NCBI GenBank assembly: GCA_963738575.1
Contig: CAVTWY010000002.1
Location: 1,364,001 to 1,428,000 of the forward strand
DNA length: 64,000 bases
DNA from: CAVTWY01 sp963738575
GTDB taxonomy: Bacteria; Pseudomonadota; Gammaproteobacteria; Burkholderiales; Burkholderiaceae_C
Reading direction: 5' to 3'
The notes beneath the pieces were generated by a model, which searched no databases, had not been told where the DNA came from, and saw nothing but the letters and a program-made list of their open reading frames with translations. A program made the translations under genes and the position numbers. Of the stretch, positions 17,731 to 26,238 are shown in pieces (within the stretch, counting starts at the first letter, position 1; every line of letters starts with the position of its first letter).

Positions 17731-18726
17731 GTGACAAACCTTTCCTTCACAGGGCGCCAAGCAGCATGGCGCGCCGTGCTTCTCGTGGTGGCCGGGGTTT
17801 TGGGCGTTGCGAGCCCGGCGGCAAACGCCTTTCCTGACAAACCGATCCGGTTGATCGTTCCCTTTCCGGCGGGTGGCGCGGCTGATGTCATGGCACGCGG
17901 TATGGCGTTGCGGCTGGGGCAGGAGTTGGGCCAACAAATCATCATCGACAACCGGGGTGGCGCTGGTGGCACCACGGCGGCCGAAGCTGCAGCCAAGTCA
18001 GCACCCGATGGCCACACGCTGTTCTTCGGCACGATGGGTACGCACGCCATCAATCCAGCCCTTTACGCCAAGCTTCGCTACGACCCACAAAAAGACTTTG
18101 CGCCCATCAGCCTCACGCACATCACGCCGCGCGTGCTGGTCGTGGGCCCGTCGGTTGCCGCCAAGAACATTGCCGAGTTGGTGGCCCTGGCCAAAAGCAA
18201 GCCTGGCGTGCTCAGCTACGGCTCGGCGGGCAATGGCAGCTCGAGCCACTTGTCAGGCGCCTTGTTTGAAGCGCTGGCTGGCGTTGACATGTTGCACGTG
18301 CCGTACAAAGGCAGCTCGCCCCTACTGGTGGACGTGTTGGCTGGACGGATCGACATGACCTTTGACTCCTACACGGTGTACGAGGAGCACATCAAGGCCG
18401 GCAAAGTGCGGCCGCTGGGCGTGACATCCAAAGCGCGCATGGCCAACATCCCCCAAGTACCAACCATTGCCGAGTCAGGGCTGCAGGGTTATGACGTCTC
18501 CAATTGGCTGGGTGTCTTTGCACCTGCGGGCACCCCCAAGGACGTGCTGGCAACTTTGCATGCGGCACTCGGTCGTGTCATGGCGTCGGCAGAGCTGAAG
18601 GCACAGTTGGTAGCGCTGGGCATCGAGCCGACCTTTGGCACCCCCGACGATTTTGCAGCGCTGATCCGCGCCGAGCTGCCCAAGTGGGCGGCCATCGTCA
18701 AAAAGTCTGGCGCCACGGTGGAGTAA
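17731..18726 (+). CDS. Bug/TctC-family periplasmic solute-binding protein
   Basis: This 331-residue protein starts with GTG (GGGGCAAC upstream) and has a signal peptide with cleavage near AANAFP at about residue 33. Bug motifs follow: FPDKPIRLIVPFPAGGAAD, DNRGGAGGTTAAEAA, APDGHTLFFGTMGTH and VPYKGSSPLLVDVLAG. It is the fifth Bug protein in the window and lies four bases upstream of the tannase-family gene, so the bound ligand may be an ester-derived aromatic or hydroxy acid. Confidence 0.89.
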   Translation: MTNLSFTGRQAAWRAVLLVVAGVLGVASPAANAFPDKPIRLIVPFPAGGAADVMARGMALRLGQELGQQIIIDNRGGAGGTTAAEAAAKSAPDGHTLFFGTMGTHAINPALYAKLRYDPQKDFAPISLTHITPRVLVVGPSVAAKNIAELVALAKSKPGVLSYGSAGNGSSSHLSGALFEALAGVDMLHVPYKGSSPLLVDVLAGRIDMTFDSYTVYEEHIKAGKVRPLGVTSKARMANIPQVPTIAESGLQGYDVSNWLGVFAPAGTPKDVLATLHAALGRVMASAELKAQLVALGIEPTFGTPDDFAALIRAELPKWAAIVKKSGATVE

Positions 18727-18730
18727 GCGC

Positions 18731-20407
18731 ATGCCCAACGGTCTCCCCAACCTTCGTCGGGCGCCAATCTCAGCGTCACTGGCGCCAGGCGTGCATCAAG
18801 GTGTCAAAGCCTTGGTAGCTGCGGCGGCATTGCTTCTGGCGTCTTGCAGCCATCAAAACACCCCCACAGCACGACCTGAGGCGCCTGCATTGGCCCGCGC
18901 GATTCAACCCGATTGCACTGCGTTGCTGCGGGTGGCAATGCCCCAAATGGTTGTTCAGGCAGCGCGGCTGGTCGAGGCCGGTGCGCAGCGGGCGGGCGAC
19001 TTGCCCATGCCAGCGCATTGCCTGGTCACGGCCGAGATGGGTGCACGCACTGGCGTGGCTGGCGTTCGCTACGCCACGCGCTTCGAGTTGAGGCTGCCGC
19101 AGGTCTGGAACGGCCGCTTTCAGTTCATGGGCGGTGGCGGCACCGACGGTTCAGTGCGCCCGGCATGGGGCTTTGCAAACAATGGTTCAAGCCCCGCACT
19201 GGCGTCGGGTTATGCGGTGGCCAGCAGCGACTTCGGCCATCAAGCAACCGACCCGCGCGACGCGTCCTTCGGCCTCGACCCGCAGGCCCGCATCGATTGG
19301 GGCTACAACTCCCTTTCGCTGGTCACGCGCGCCGCCAAGACCTTGATCGGCGCCTATTACGGCCGTGCTCCGCAATTCGCTTATTACGCGGGTTGCTCTG
19401 GGGGTGGCCGGCAAGCCATGATGGCAGCGCTGCAAAACGCCGATCAATTTGACGGCATCGTCGCGGGGGCACCCATCCTCGAGCAGCACGTGGCGCAAAT
19501 CGGCTCGATGCAAATATTGCAAGAGTTCACGCGCATTGCACCACCCGGCGTCGACGGCAAGCCCGTGCTCAGTCGGGCCTTTTCAGACGCCGATCTGGGC
19601 CTCATCCAGCGCGATGTGCTGGCGCAATGCGACGCCCTTGATGGCGTGACCGACGGCAGTGTCGACCACCCTGCTGCCTGTCGCTACAACCCGTCCGCGT
19701 TGCAGTGCAGTGCGACACGCAGCAGCCAGTGCCTCAGCCCAGCGCAAGTGGGCGCATTGGCCCGCGTGCTTGAAGGCCCGCGCGACTCACGCGGCCGGGC
19801 CTTGTACGAGCCTTACCCCATCGATGCCGGTGTGATCCAGTGGCGCGGTGCCATGCTCGGCACTTCCACCACCGCCACACCCAACGCTGCTCGGGCCACC
19901 AACACGTCGGTGAAGTACGTCTTCATGACGCCTCCGGCGCCCGACTTTGACTACCTGAAATTCAACTTTGACACCGACCCCGCTAGGCTGGCGGCGTCAG
20001 CGGCATTCACCGCCAGCAACGCCACTGACTACCGCGACTTCAAGGCCCGCGGGGGCAAGGCCATTGTTTACATGGGCCAGGGTGACGCCTTGTTGAACGC
20101 CAACGGCGTGCGACGCTGGTACGAGCGCCTGGCCGAGGCCAACGGGGGCATGGCACCCACGCACAACTTTGCGCGCTACTTCGCCGTGCCTGGCATGGGG
20201 CATTGTGGCGGCGGCCCTTCGCTGGATCGGTTCGACCCCTTCTCTGCCCTGGTGGACTGGGTGGAAAACGGCAAAGCGCCGACTTCCTTGCGCGCCAGTG
20301 GTGCGGCCTTCCCCGGCCGGACGCGCCCGCTGTGCCCCTACCCGCAAGTTGCGAAGTACCGTGGCGCAGGCGACACCAACAGCGCTGAGAGCTTTCGCTG
20401 CGAGTGA
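18731..20407 (+). CDS. Tannase/feruloyl esterase family lipoprotein
   Basis: This 558-residue secreted esterase-family protein has a lipobox-like LLLASC near residue 38, so it may be an outer-membrane lipoprotein or periplasmic. The nucleophile motif is GCSGGG near residue 220, and PGMGHCGGG near residue 490 carries the His with the vicinal Cys of the family's CS-D-HC arrangement. Known members hydrolyse gallate, ferulate, hydroxyethyl-terephthalate or related aromatic esters. It follows two Bug genes and precedes an alpha/beta hydrolase. The family assignment is firm; the substrate is not. Confidence 0.87.
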   Translation: MPNGLPNLRRAPISASLAPGVHQGVKALVAAAALLLASCSHQNTPTARPEAPALARAIQPDCTALLRVAMPQMVVQAARLVEAGAQRAGDLPMPAHCLVTAEMGARTGVAGVRYATRFELRLPQVWNGRFQFMGGGGTDGSVRPAWGFANNGSSPALASGYAVASSDFGHQATDPRDASFGLDPQARIDWGYNSLSLVTRAAKTLIGAYYGRAPQFAYYAGCSGGGRQAMMAALQNADQFDGIVAGAPILEQHVAQIGSMQILQEFTRIAPPGVDGKPVLSRAFSDADLGLIQRDVLAQCDALDGVTDGSVDHPAACRYNPSALQCSATRSSQCLSPAQVGALARVLEGPRDSRGRALYEPYPIDAGVIQWRGAMLGTSTTATPNAARATNTSVKYVFMTPPAPDFDYLKFNFDTDPARLAASAAFTASNATDYRDFKARGGKAIVYMGQGDALLNANGVRRWYERLAEANGGMAPTHNFARYFAVPGMGHCGGGPSLDRFDPFSALVDWVENGKAPTSLRASGAAFPGRTRPLCPYPQVAKYRGAGDTNSAESFRCE

Positions 20408-20414
20408 TGCGAAC

Positions 20415-21254
20415 GTGAGCCAGCCCCCGGAGCGTCGTGTGGGCGATCAAGCCTCACGCGCGGTGCTGCTTGGTTTAGCAAAGGAAACCGTCATCGAGGT
20501 CCTGATCGACGAGGCACGGGTGGCTTCTGGTGGACGCACCCCGCCTGCCATCGTTTTGCTTCCCTCGTCAATGCGCGATGCACACGACCTGCAGGCGCTG
20601 GCGTCCCGGCTTGCAGACGCCGGATTTTGTGTGCTGAGACCCCAACCACCCGGCATGGGTGGTAGCACTGCGCCCACCACGGACCTAACACTTTATAAGC
20701 TGGCTCACGATGTTGCACAAACCGTCAAGGTGCTCGGCAATGGTCGCGCCATCGTGGCGGGCCATGCCTGGGGGCACTTTGTGGCCCGGGTGACCGACCT
20801 TGAACACCCACAGTGCGTGCGCGGCGTGGTGGTGATGGCGGGCGCGGCGCGCACGTTTCCAGCGGGGCTGACCCAGGCGCTGGACATCGCCGCCGACGCA
20901 GCCCAACCGCGCGGCTTGCGCTTGGCCGCACTGCAGCGAGCGTTTTTTGCGCCCGGCCACGATGCGTCCCCGTGGCTGGACGGCTGGCATCCTCACCTTC
21001 AAGTGGCTTTTCGCAAAGCCTCCCAAACGCCCGACAAAAACACCTGGTGGCCGGTCAGCCATGCGCCGATCCTCGATCTGCAAGGTGCATGCGACCCGTG
21101 GCGGCCCGAAGCGACGCGCCTTGAGCTTCGGGACACGATCGGCGATACCGTGACTGTGCAAGTGATTGCCGATGCGAGCCATGCCTTACCGAGCGAACAG
21201 CCCGCTGCGGTTGCTGCGGCCATTGTTGAATGGGCACGCCTGCTGCCGACCTGA
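20415..21254 (+). CDS. Alpha/beta hydrolase-fold protein with Ala at the nucleophile position
   Basis: This 279-residue protein has an alpha/beta hydrolase core: PAIVLLPSSMRDAHDL, then GFCVLRPQPPGMGGS as the oxyanion strand, and a nucleophile elbow at GHAWGH (A118, codon 20766-20768). GHDWG is the usual elbow in epoxide hydrolases and haloalkane dehalogenases, so the catalytic Asp appears replaced by Ala. A His near the C terminus (DASHALPSEQP) is kept. The GTG at 20415 is chosen because earlier in-frame codons lie inside the tannase gene. It may be non-catalytic or use another mechanism. Confidence 0.75.
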   Translation: MSQPPERRVGDQASRAVLLGLAKETVIEVLIDEARVASGGRTPPAIVLLPSSMRDAHDLQALASRLADAGFCVLRPQPPGMGGSTAPTTDLTLYKLAHDVAQTVKVLGNGRAIVAGHAWGHFVARVTDLEHPQCVRGVVVMAGAARTFPAGLTQALDIAADAAQPRGLRLAALQRAFFAPGHDASPWLDGWHPHLQVAFRKASQTPDKNTWWPVSHAPILDLQGACDPWRPEATRLELRDTIGDTVTVQVIADASHALPSEQPAAVAAAIVEWARLLPT

Positions 21255-21262
21255 CTCGGCGC

Positions 21263-22039
21263 CTAACGGCCTTTGAAGACAGGGGTGCGCTTTTCCTTGA
21301 ACGCAAGTTGCGCCTCTTTGGCGTCCTCGGTCTTGCCAATGGCAGCGGTCATGTCTTGCTCGTAGCGGTAGCCGTCACGCAGGCTCATGTCCTCGATCAC
21401 GTTCAGTGTGTGCTTGCCCATGCGGGTCGACACAGGGCTCTTGCTGGCGATCACTTTTGCAATCTCCAGCGCGCGTGGCATCAGGTCGTCGGGCGTCGTG
21501 CAGGCCTCGATGATTCCCAGTCGGTAAAGCTCGGCACCGTCAACGCGCAGCCCCGTCAGTGCCATGCGGCGCAACCTCGAGTGGCTGAACAAGCGCATGG
21601 CATGACGCGCGCCTCCCAACAGGCCAACATCAACCTCGGGCATGCCCAGCGAGCCTTTTTCTGACGCCACAAGGATGTCGGCCGAAGCACACATCGCCAG
21701 CCCAGACCCGAGAGCCGCACCGTTGATGGCCACCACAACGGGCTTGGCGCATTCCCGGATCGCATGGAAACACTCTCGCGTTCGGCGCGAGTGCGCCGGA
21801 AGATCACCCGGCCCTTTGATGATCTCGGCGCGGCCTTTCAAGTCGGCCCCGGCACAAAAAACCTTGCCGGCACCTGTCAACACCACGACGCGCACATCAT
21901 CCATCTCAGAGAGGCGGTCCAAGGCCAAGGTGAGCTCGTCGTTCAGAACACGGGTAAGCGCGTTGACGGGCGGGCTGTCCATCACCAAGGTGGCGATGTG
22001 GTCTGTGATGGTGACTTTTAACTGCGTGAGATCGTCCAT
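21263..22039 (-). CDS. Enoyl-CoA hydratase/isomerase family protein
   Basis: This 258-residue crotonase-fold protein has the oxyanion-hole segments FCAGADLKGR (about residues 60-69) and AINGAALGSGLAMCASADILVAS (about 103-125), and the family's later GSLGMPEVDVGLLGG. Glu in PEVDVGL is in the position used for acid-base catalysis. It converges with the alpha/beta hydrolase and may add water to or isomerise an acyl-CoA made by the neighbouring CoA-transferases. The ATG is preceded by GGAGACACC. Confidence 0.88.
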   Translation of the reverse strand: MDDLTQLKVTITDHIATLVMDSPPVNALTRVLNDELTLALDRLSEMDDVRVVVLTGAGKVFCAGADLKGRAEIIKGPGDLPAHSRRTRECFHAIRECAKPVVVAINGAALGSGLAMCASADILVASEKGSLGMPEVDVGLLGGARHAMRLFSHSRLRRMALTGLRVDGAELYRLGIIEACTTPDDLMPRALEIAKVIASKSPVSTRMGKHTLNVIEDMSLRDGYRYEQDMTAAIGKTEDAKEAQLAFKEKRTPVFKGR

Positions 22040-22456
22040 GGTGTCTCCAGTGCGGGCATTGCGGCAAGTGCCTTGAGTCTACGGAGCGTCGCGAGGTCTG
22101 ACCCAACGTCAAGCTGCAGATCAGCTATGCGCGTTGCACCATGCCTCTTGCAGAAGTACCGAGACGCGCTGCCATAACACGCAAAGCACCGATGATTGGC
22201 GCTTCAAGCAGATGTGGATCGTGCGTTGTCGACTCCAAATGGTCGCTGTTCACCGTCTCGTTACGTAGTAGCGCTACATCTTGAAGCATCACTGGCTGCC
22301 GCGTCTAGGGTGATGTCCCAGCCAGCAACCGGCCTTTTTTGGATATAGTGCCGCGCTTGAACTGACTAGTTATAGAACATCGTCGCGGCTCACGAGGCGG
22401 CGATCAACCAAGATGCAGCCCTGCCATCAAGCCGGGCATGGCTCGGAAGGAGCAAC
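22040..22456. other. 417-bp divergent intergenic region without a gene
   Basis: This region separates the hydratase gene from tonB. No frame on either strand has coding character. It must hold the promoters of both genes. TTGGATATAG and TTATAGAAC stretches at about 22340-22380 are AT-rich, but no well-spaced -35/-10 pair or Fur-type palindrome is clear. Confidence 0.5.
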
Positions 22457-23137
22457 GTGGATTACGCACAGCAGCAAAGACGCCCAACAAAGCATCTTGT
22501 TGGCCTGGGCGTGGTTGTCCTCATGCACATCCTGCTGGGGTGGGCGCTGGTGAGTGGTTTGGCACGCAAGGTGGTCGAGGTCATCAAAGCGCCCATCGAA
22601 ACCAAAATTATCGAAGAGGTTAAGCCGCCTCCCCCGCCCCCCGAAAATTTGCCTCCGCCGCCCAAGACGCTGCCACCACCGCCCTCGTTTGTGCCCCCCC
22701 CCGAAGTGGTGGTTGCACCACCTCCCACGCCAGCGCCGGCCATCACGGTGACCCAGGTCGTGCCACCGCCCGCACCACCCGTGGTGATTGCGCCCGTTGA
22801 GGTCGCCGCCCCCCCGTCACCCGTGCCAGCGCCACCAGCACCAGCACGCACGGCGCCGCAGCTCAACTTCAACGCCTGCGCCAAGCCTGAATACACCACC
22901 GCCGCCCGCCGTGCCGAAGCCCAGGGCACCACCGTGGTGGTTTACACGATGGAAACCAACGGCACGATCACCGACGCCAGCGTCCAAAAATCAGCGGGTT
23001 CGTCGAGAGACCACAAAGCCCTTGACCGAGCGACTGTCGATGCGGTGCTGGCTTGCAAGGGTCGCGCCGGCATGGTGGATGGCAAGCCCGAGAAACTGCA
23101 GGGCCGTGTTGAATACGTGTGGAAGATTGTCGATTAG
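22457..23137 (+). CDS. tonB: TonB-family energy transducer
   Basis: This 226-residue protein has a short cytoplasmic start, one membrane anchor (LVGLGVVVLMHILLGWALVSG, about residues 14-34), a long Pro-rich spacer (about 55-130), and a C-terminal TonB domain (CAKPEYTTAARRAEAQG to EYVWKIVD). It couples proton motive force at the inner membrane to outer-membrane transport. The start is GTG, with GGAAGGAGC upstream. It is followed by exbB and two exbD genes, the standard accessory complex. No TonB-dependent receptor gene is in the window. Confidence 0.92.
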   Translation: MDYAQQQRRPTKHLVGLGVVVLMHILLGWALVSGLARKVVEVIKAPIETKIIEEVKPPPPPPENLPPPPKTLPPPPSFVPPPEVVVAPPPTPAPAITVTQVVPPPAPPVVIAPVEVAAPPSPVPAPPAPARTAPQLNFNACAKPEYTTAARRAEAQGTTVVVYTMETNGTITDASVQKSAGSSRDHKALDRATVDAVLACKGRAGMVDGKPEKLQGRVEYVWKIVD

Positions 23138-23191
23138 CCCTTTTAATGATGCGCGCTTAGAGATTCGCGCGGTTTTGCACCTGGAGGAATC

Positions 23192-24046
23192 ATGTCCTTG
23201 TTGAAATTGATGCGCGTGCCGTTCGCGGCCCTTTTGATTGCAATCACCGGCGCTTCGTCGACGGCAGTCTTTGCGCAAGCATCGGCACCTGCGGCTGCGA
23301 CACCAGCGGTTGCAGCCACCCCTGCGCCTGCGGCCGTTGCGGTGACTCCGGCGGCTGGCGTCAAGCCGGTGGTCGAAAAGGTCGAACTTGAAAACCCTTA
23401 CGGCCTCGAGGCACTCTGGAAGCAAGGCGACTGGGTGGCCAAGAGCACGCTGATCATCATGATCATCATGTCGCTGGCCAGTTGGTACATCATCTTCACC
23501 AAGCTGTTTGAGCAAAACAAGCTGTTGAAAGCAGCCGATTCGGCGTTGAAGAATTTTTGGACGGCAGGCTCCGTCAAGGGCGGCGTGGACAAGCTTGAAA
23601 ACGGCAGTGCCTTTCGCTACATCGCCGAGCAAGGCCTCAAGGCCAGCGACCACCACGAGGGTGGCGCAATGCAGCAAGCCATCGACCGCCATACGTGGAT
23701 TGGCATGGGCATACAGCGCGCCGTCGAGAGTGTGCAAAACCGCATGCAAGACGGCTTGGCCATTCTTGCAACGGTCGGCTCCACCGCACCGTTTGTGGGC
23801 TTGTTCGGCACGGTTTGGGGCATCTTGAACGCCCTCACCGCCATCGGCATCAGCGGCCAAGCGTCGATTGACAAAGTGGCAGGGCCCGTGGGCGAGTCGC
23901 TGTTGATGACGGCCATCGGCCTGGCTGTCGCGGTGCCCGCCGTGATGGGCTACAACTGGATCTTGCGCCGCAACAAGAGCGTGATGGAGCGCGTGCGCAC
24001 CTTCAGCGGCGACTTGCACAACGTGTTGTTGGCCGGCAAGCGTTAA
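23192..24046 (+). CDS. exbB: ExbB-type biopolymer transport proton-channel protein
   Basis: This 284-residue MotA/TolQ/ExbB protein has an N-terminal signal-like segment (ending VFAQA), an Ala/Pro linker to about residue 55, then three membrane segments: one at about residues 80-105 and two near 185-250, including GLFGTVWGILNAL and AIGLAVAVPAVMGYN. It energises TonB together with ExbD. The signal-like N terminus is a form seen in many betaproteobacterial ExbB proteins. CTGGAGGAATC precedes the ATG. Confidence 0.92.
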   Translation: MSLLKLMRVPFAALLIAITGASSTAVFAQASAPAAATPAVAATPAPAAVAVTPAAGVKPVVEKVELENPYGLEALWKQGDWVAKSTLIIMIIMSLASWYIIFTKLFEQNKLLKAADSALKNFWTAGSVKGGVDKLENGSAFRYIAEQGLKASDHHEGGAMQQAIDRHTWIGMGIQRAVESVQNRMQDGLAILATVGSTAPFVGLFGTVWGILNALTAIGISGQASIDKVAGPVGESLLMTAIGLAVAVPAVMGYNWILRRNKSVMERVRTFSGDLHNVLLAGKR

Positions 24047-24073
24047 GCAACGCCACCGAGCGGGAGCATCCCC

Positions 24074-24511
24074 ATGTCGATGAACGTCGGTTCACCCGAT
24101 GACGCTGAAGAGCAGATGAACTCCAGCATCAACACCACGCCCCTGGTGGATGTGATGCTGGTGCTGCTGATCATCTTCCTGATCACCATTCCGGTGGTGA
24201 CGCAAAGCGTCAAACTTAAGTTGCCCGACGAGGCCAACGTCCCCACCCAAACCAAGCCCGAGAACATCGTGATTGCGGTCGACCGCGAAGGCGACGTGTA
24301 CTGGGGCACCGAGCGCCTGCCCGACATCGAGACGCTGGTCAACCGCCTGAAGGTGCAAGCCATCAAGTCGCCCCAACCTGAAGTTCACATTCGTGGTGAC
24401 GCCGAGGTGCGTTACGAGTCGGTGGGGCGCGTGGTGGTGGCATGCCAGCGCTCAGGCATCCAAAAAGTTGGCTTCATCACCGAACCTCCGCCCAAGGGCG
24501 GATCACGCTAG
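24074..24511 (+). CDS. exbD: ExbD-type biopolymer transport protein (first copy)
   Basis: This 145-residue protein has one membrane span (about residues 18-40) containing the proton-path Asp in INTTPLVDVMLVLLIIFL, followed by a periplasmic domain. It forms the ExbB-ExbD motor with the upstream exbB product. CGGGAGCATC precedes the ATG. A second exbD follows after 12 nt, and the two differ in most periplasmic residues, so they may form a hetero-oligomer. Confidence 0.9.
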   Translation: MSMNVGSPDDAEEQMNSSINTTPLVDVMLVLLIIFLITIPVVTQSVKLKLPDEANVPTQTKPENIVIAVDREGDVYWGTERLPDIETLVNRLKVQAIKSPQPEVHIRGDAEVRYESVGRVVVACQRSGIQKVGFITEPPPKGGSR

Positions 24512-24523
24512 GAGTCAAGCACC

Positions 24524-24949
24524 ATGGCCATGAATGTAGGCTCCGGCGGCGCTGAAGACGAACCGATCATGGACATCAACACCACGCCGTTGATCGACGT
24601 GATGTTGGTGTTGTTGATCATGTTCATCATCACCATCCCCATCCAGACCCATGCGGTCAAGATGAACATGCCCATTCCCAACAACCAACCCGTGAAAGAG
24701 CCACGTCCGCCCATCCGCATTGACGTTGACTTTGACGGCACCATTGGTTGGAACGGCGTGATCGTCAGTTCGCGTGGCGAGCTGGAGCAAAAGCTGTTGG
24801 CGGTTGCGTCCGAACCCGACCAACAAGAAGTGCACTTGCGCCCCAACAAATTGGTCACTTACAAGCATGTGGCCGGTGTGATGGCATCTGCCCAGCGCCT
24901 GGGTGTGACCAAGATTGGCTTGGTGGGCAACGAGCAGTTTTTGAACTAA
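24524..24949 (+). CDS. exbD: ExbD-type biopolymer transport protein (second copy)
   Basis: This 141-residue protein has the same layout as its neighbour: INTTPLIDVMLVLLIMFI as the single membrane span with the conserved Asp, and a periplasmic part from about residue 45. GGAGTCAAGC precedes the ATG. Paired exbD genes behind exbB are found in other proteobacteria, where one copy can be specialised. Which copy drives TonB here cannot be told. Confidence 0.9.
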   Translation: MAMNVGSGGAEDEPIMDINTTPLIDVMLVLLIMFIITIPIQTHAVKMNMPIPNNQPVKEPRPPIRIDVDFDGTIGWNGVIVSSRGELEQKLLAVASEPDQQEVHLRPNKLVTYKHVAGVMASAQRLGVTKIGLVGNEQFLN

Positions 24950-25031
24950 ACGCCGAGCGAATGGGCCGCGCGTGCACCAACGCGCATCTCGCGGCGTTGC
25001 AGAACAGTCCCTTTGAGATCAGGAGTTGACG

Positions 25032-26237
25032 ATGCGCAACCTTCGTGGTTTGTTAATGACCGCTGTGTTGGCGTCGCTGGTGGCCACCACCCAGGCGCAG
25101 ACCGTGCGCCCCGAAATTGCCAAGCCGATGCAGCAAGCCAGTGACTTGCTCAAGGCCGGCAAGGCGCCGGCGGCGTTGGCCAAGGTCAAAGAAGCCGATG
25201 CGGTGGGCAACAAAAACCCTGCCGAACAGCTGTTGATCCATCGCATGCGCGGTGCAGCGGCCCAGCGCACGGGTGACAACGCAACCGCCATTCAATCGTT
25301 CGAAGCCGCCATCGCGTCAGGGCGACTCAGCAACAGCGAGCAGGCGCAAATGGCCGAATCCATCGCCTTCGCTTACTCACAGCAGCGCAACTGGGGCAAG
25401 GTTTCTGAGTGGGCGCAAAAGGCAAAAGCCTTGGGCGGTGGCAGCGCACAACTCAACCAATTGCTAGCGTACGTGCAGTCGCAGAGTGGCGACTACACAT
25501 CCGTGTTGCGCGAGGCTCAAGCTGCCGTCACGGCCGCTGAAGGTGCAGGACGCCGCCCTGGTGAAGACGACTTGCTGCGCTTGGCTGACGCCCAAAACCG
25601 CACCGGCAACAAGGCAGGCTACTCGGGTACGCTTGAAAAGTTGGTGACCTACTACCCCAAGAAGGACTACTGGTCGGCCCACCTGGCCAACTTGCAACGC
25701 AAGCCGGGCTTCTCTGACCGCCTGGGCATCGACGTGATGCGCCTCAAACTCAAACAAGGCTTGATCACCAAAGGCGACGAGTACATGGAGATGGCTCAAT
25801 TGGCGATGCAGGCTGGCTTGCCAACTGAGGCCAAAGGCATCATGGACAAAGGCTACGCTGCTGGGTTGCTGGGCACGGGCGAGCAGGCCGACCGCCAAAA
25901 GCGTCTCAAAGATTTGATCGTCAAGACCGAGACCGAAACCAACGCTGGCCTGGAGGCAAGCGTGACCGCGGCCATGGGGCTGAAGGACGGCAACGATCTG
26001 GTCAAAGCAGGCACCGTTTACGCGTCACGCGGCGAAGGCGCCAAGGCCGTGTCGCTGCTGGAGCAAGGCATTGCCAAAGGCAACCTGCGTCGGCTCGATG
26101 ACGCCAAACTGCGTTTGGGCCTGGCACAGCTGATGACACCCGCCACCAAAACCAAAGGCTTGCAAACATTGCGCAGCATTGATGCCAAAGACGGCACGGG
26201 CGACGTGGCACGTTTGTGGGCGATTTCTGGTTTGTAG
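25032..26237 (+). CDS. Periplasmic repeat-helical (TPR-like) protein linked to the TonB operon
   Basis: This 401-residue protein has a signal peptide ending TTQAQ at about residue 22, then mostly helical sequence with TPR-like units: SDLLKAGKAPAALAKVKEAD near 38, NATAIQSFEAAIASGRL near 84, and GAKAVSLLEQGIAKGNL near 340. It has no membrane anchor or catalytic motif. AGGAGTTGACG precedes the ATG; an in-frame TTG at 25026 is inside that ribosome site. Its place 82 nt after exbD suggests a scaffold or partner for the TonB complex. Confidence 0.75.
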   Translation: MRNLRGLLMTAVLASLVATTQAQTVRPEIAKPMQQASDLLKAGKAPAALAKVKEADAVGNKNPAEQLLIHRMRGAAAQRTGDNATAIQSFEAAIASGRLSNSEQAQMAESIAFAYSQQRNWGKVSEWAQKAKALGGGSAQLNQLLAYVQSQSGDYTSVLREAQAAVTAAEGAGRRPGEDDLLRLADAQNRTGNKAGYSGTLEKLVTYYPKKDYWSAHLANLQRKPGFSDRLGIDVMRLKLKQGLITKGDEYMEMAQLAMQAGLPTEAKGIMDKGYAAGLLGTGEQADRQKRLKDLIVKTETETNAGLEASVTAAMGLKDGNDLVKAGTVYASRGEGAKAVSLLEQGIAKGNLRRLDDAKLRLGLAQLMTPATKTKGLQTLRSIDAKDGTGDVARLWAISGL

Positions 26238-26238
26238 T

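Noticed and set aside
22330..22400. Fur box before tonB
   Set aside because: AT-rich words are present but no GATAATGATAAT-type palindrome can be made.
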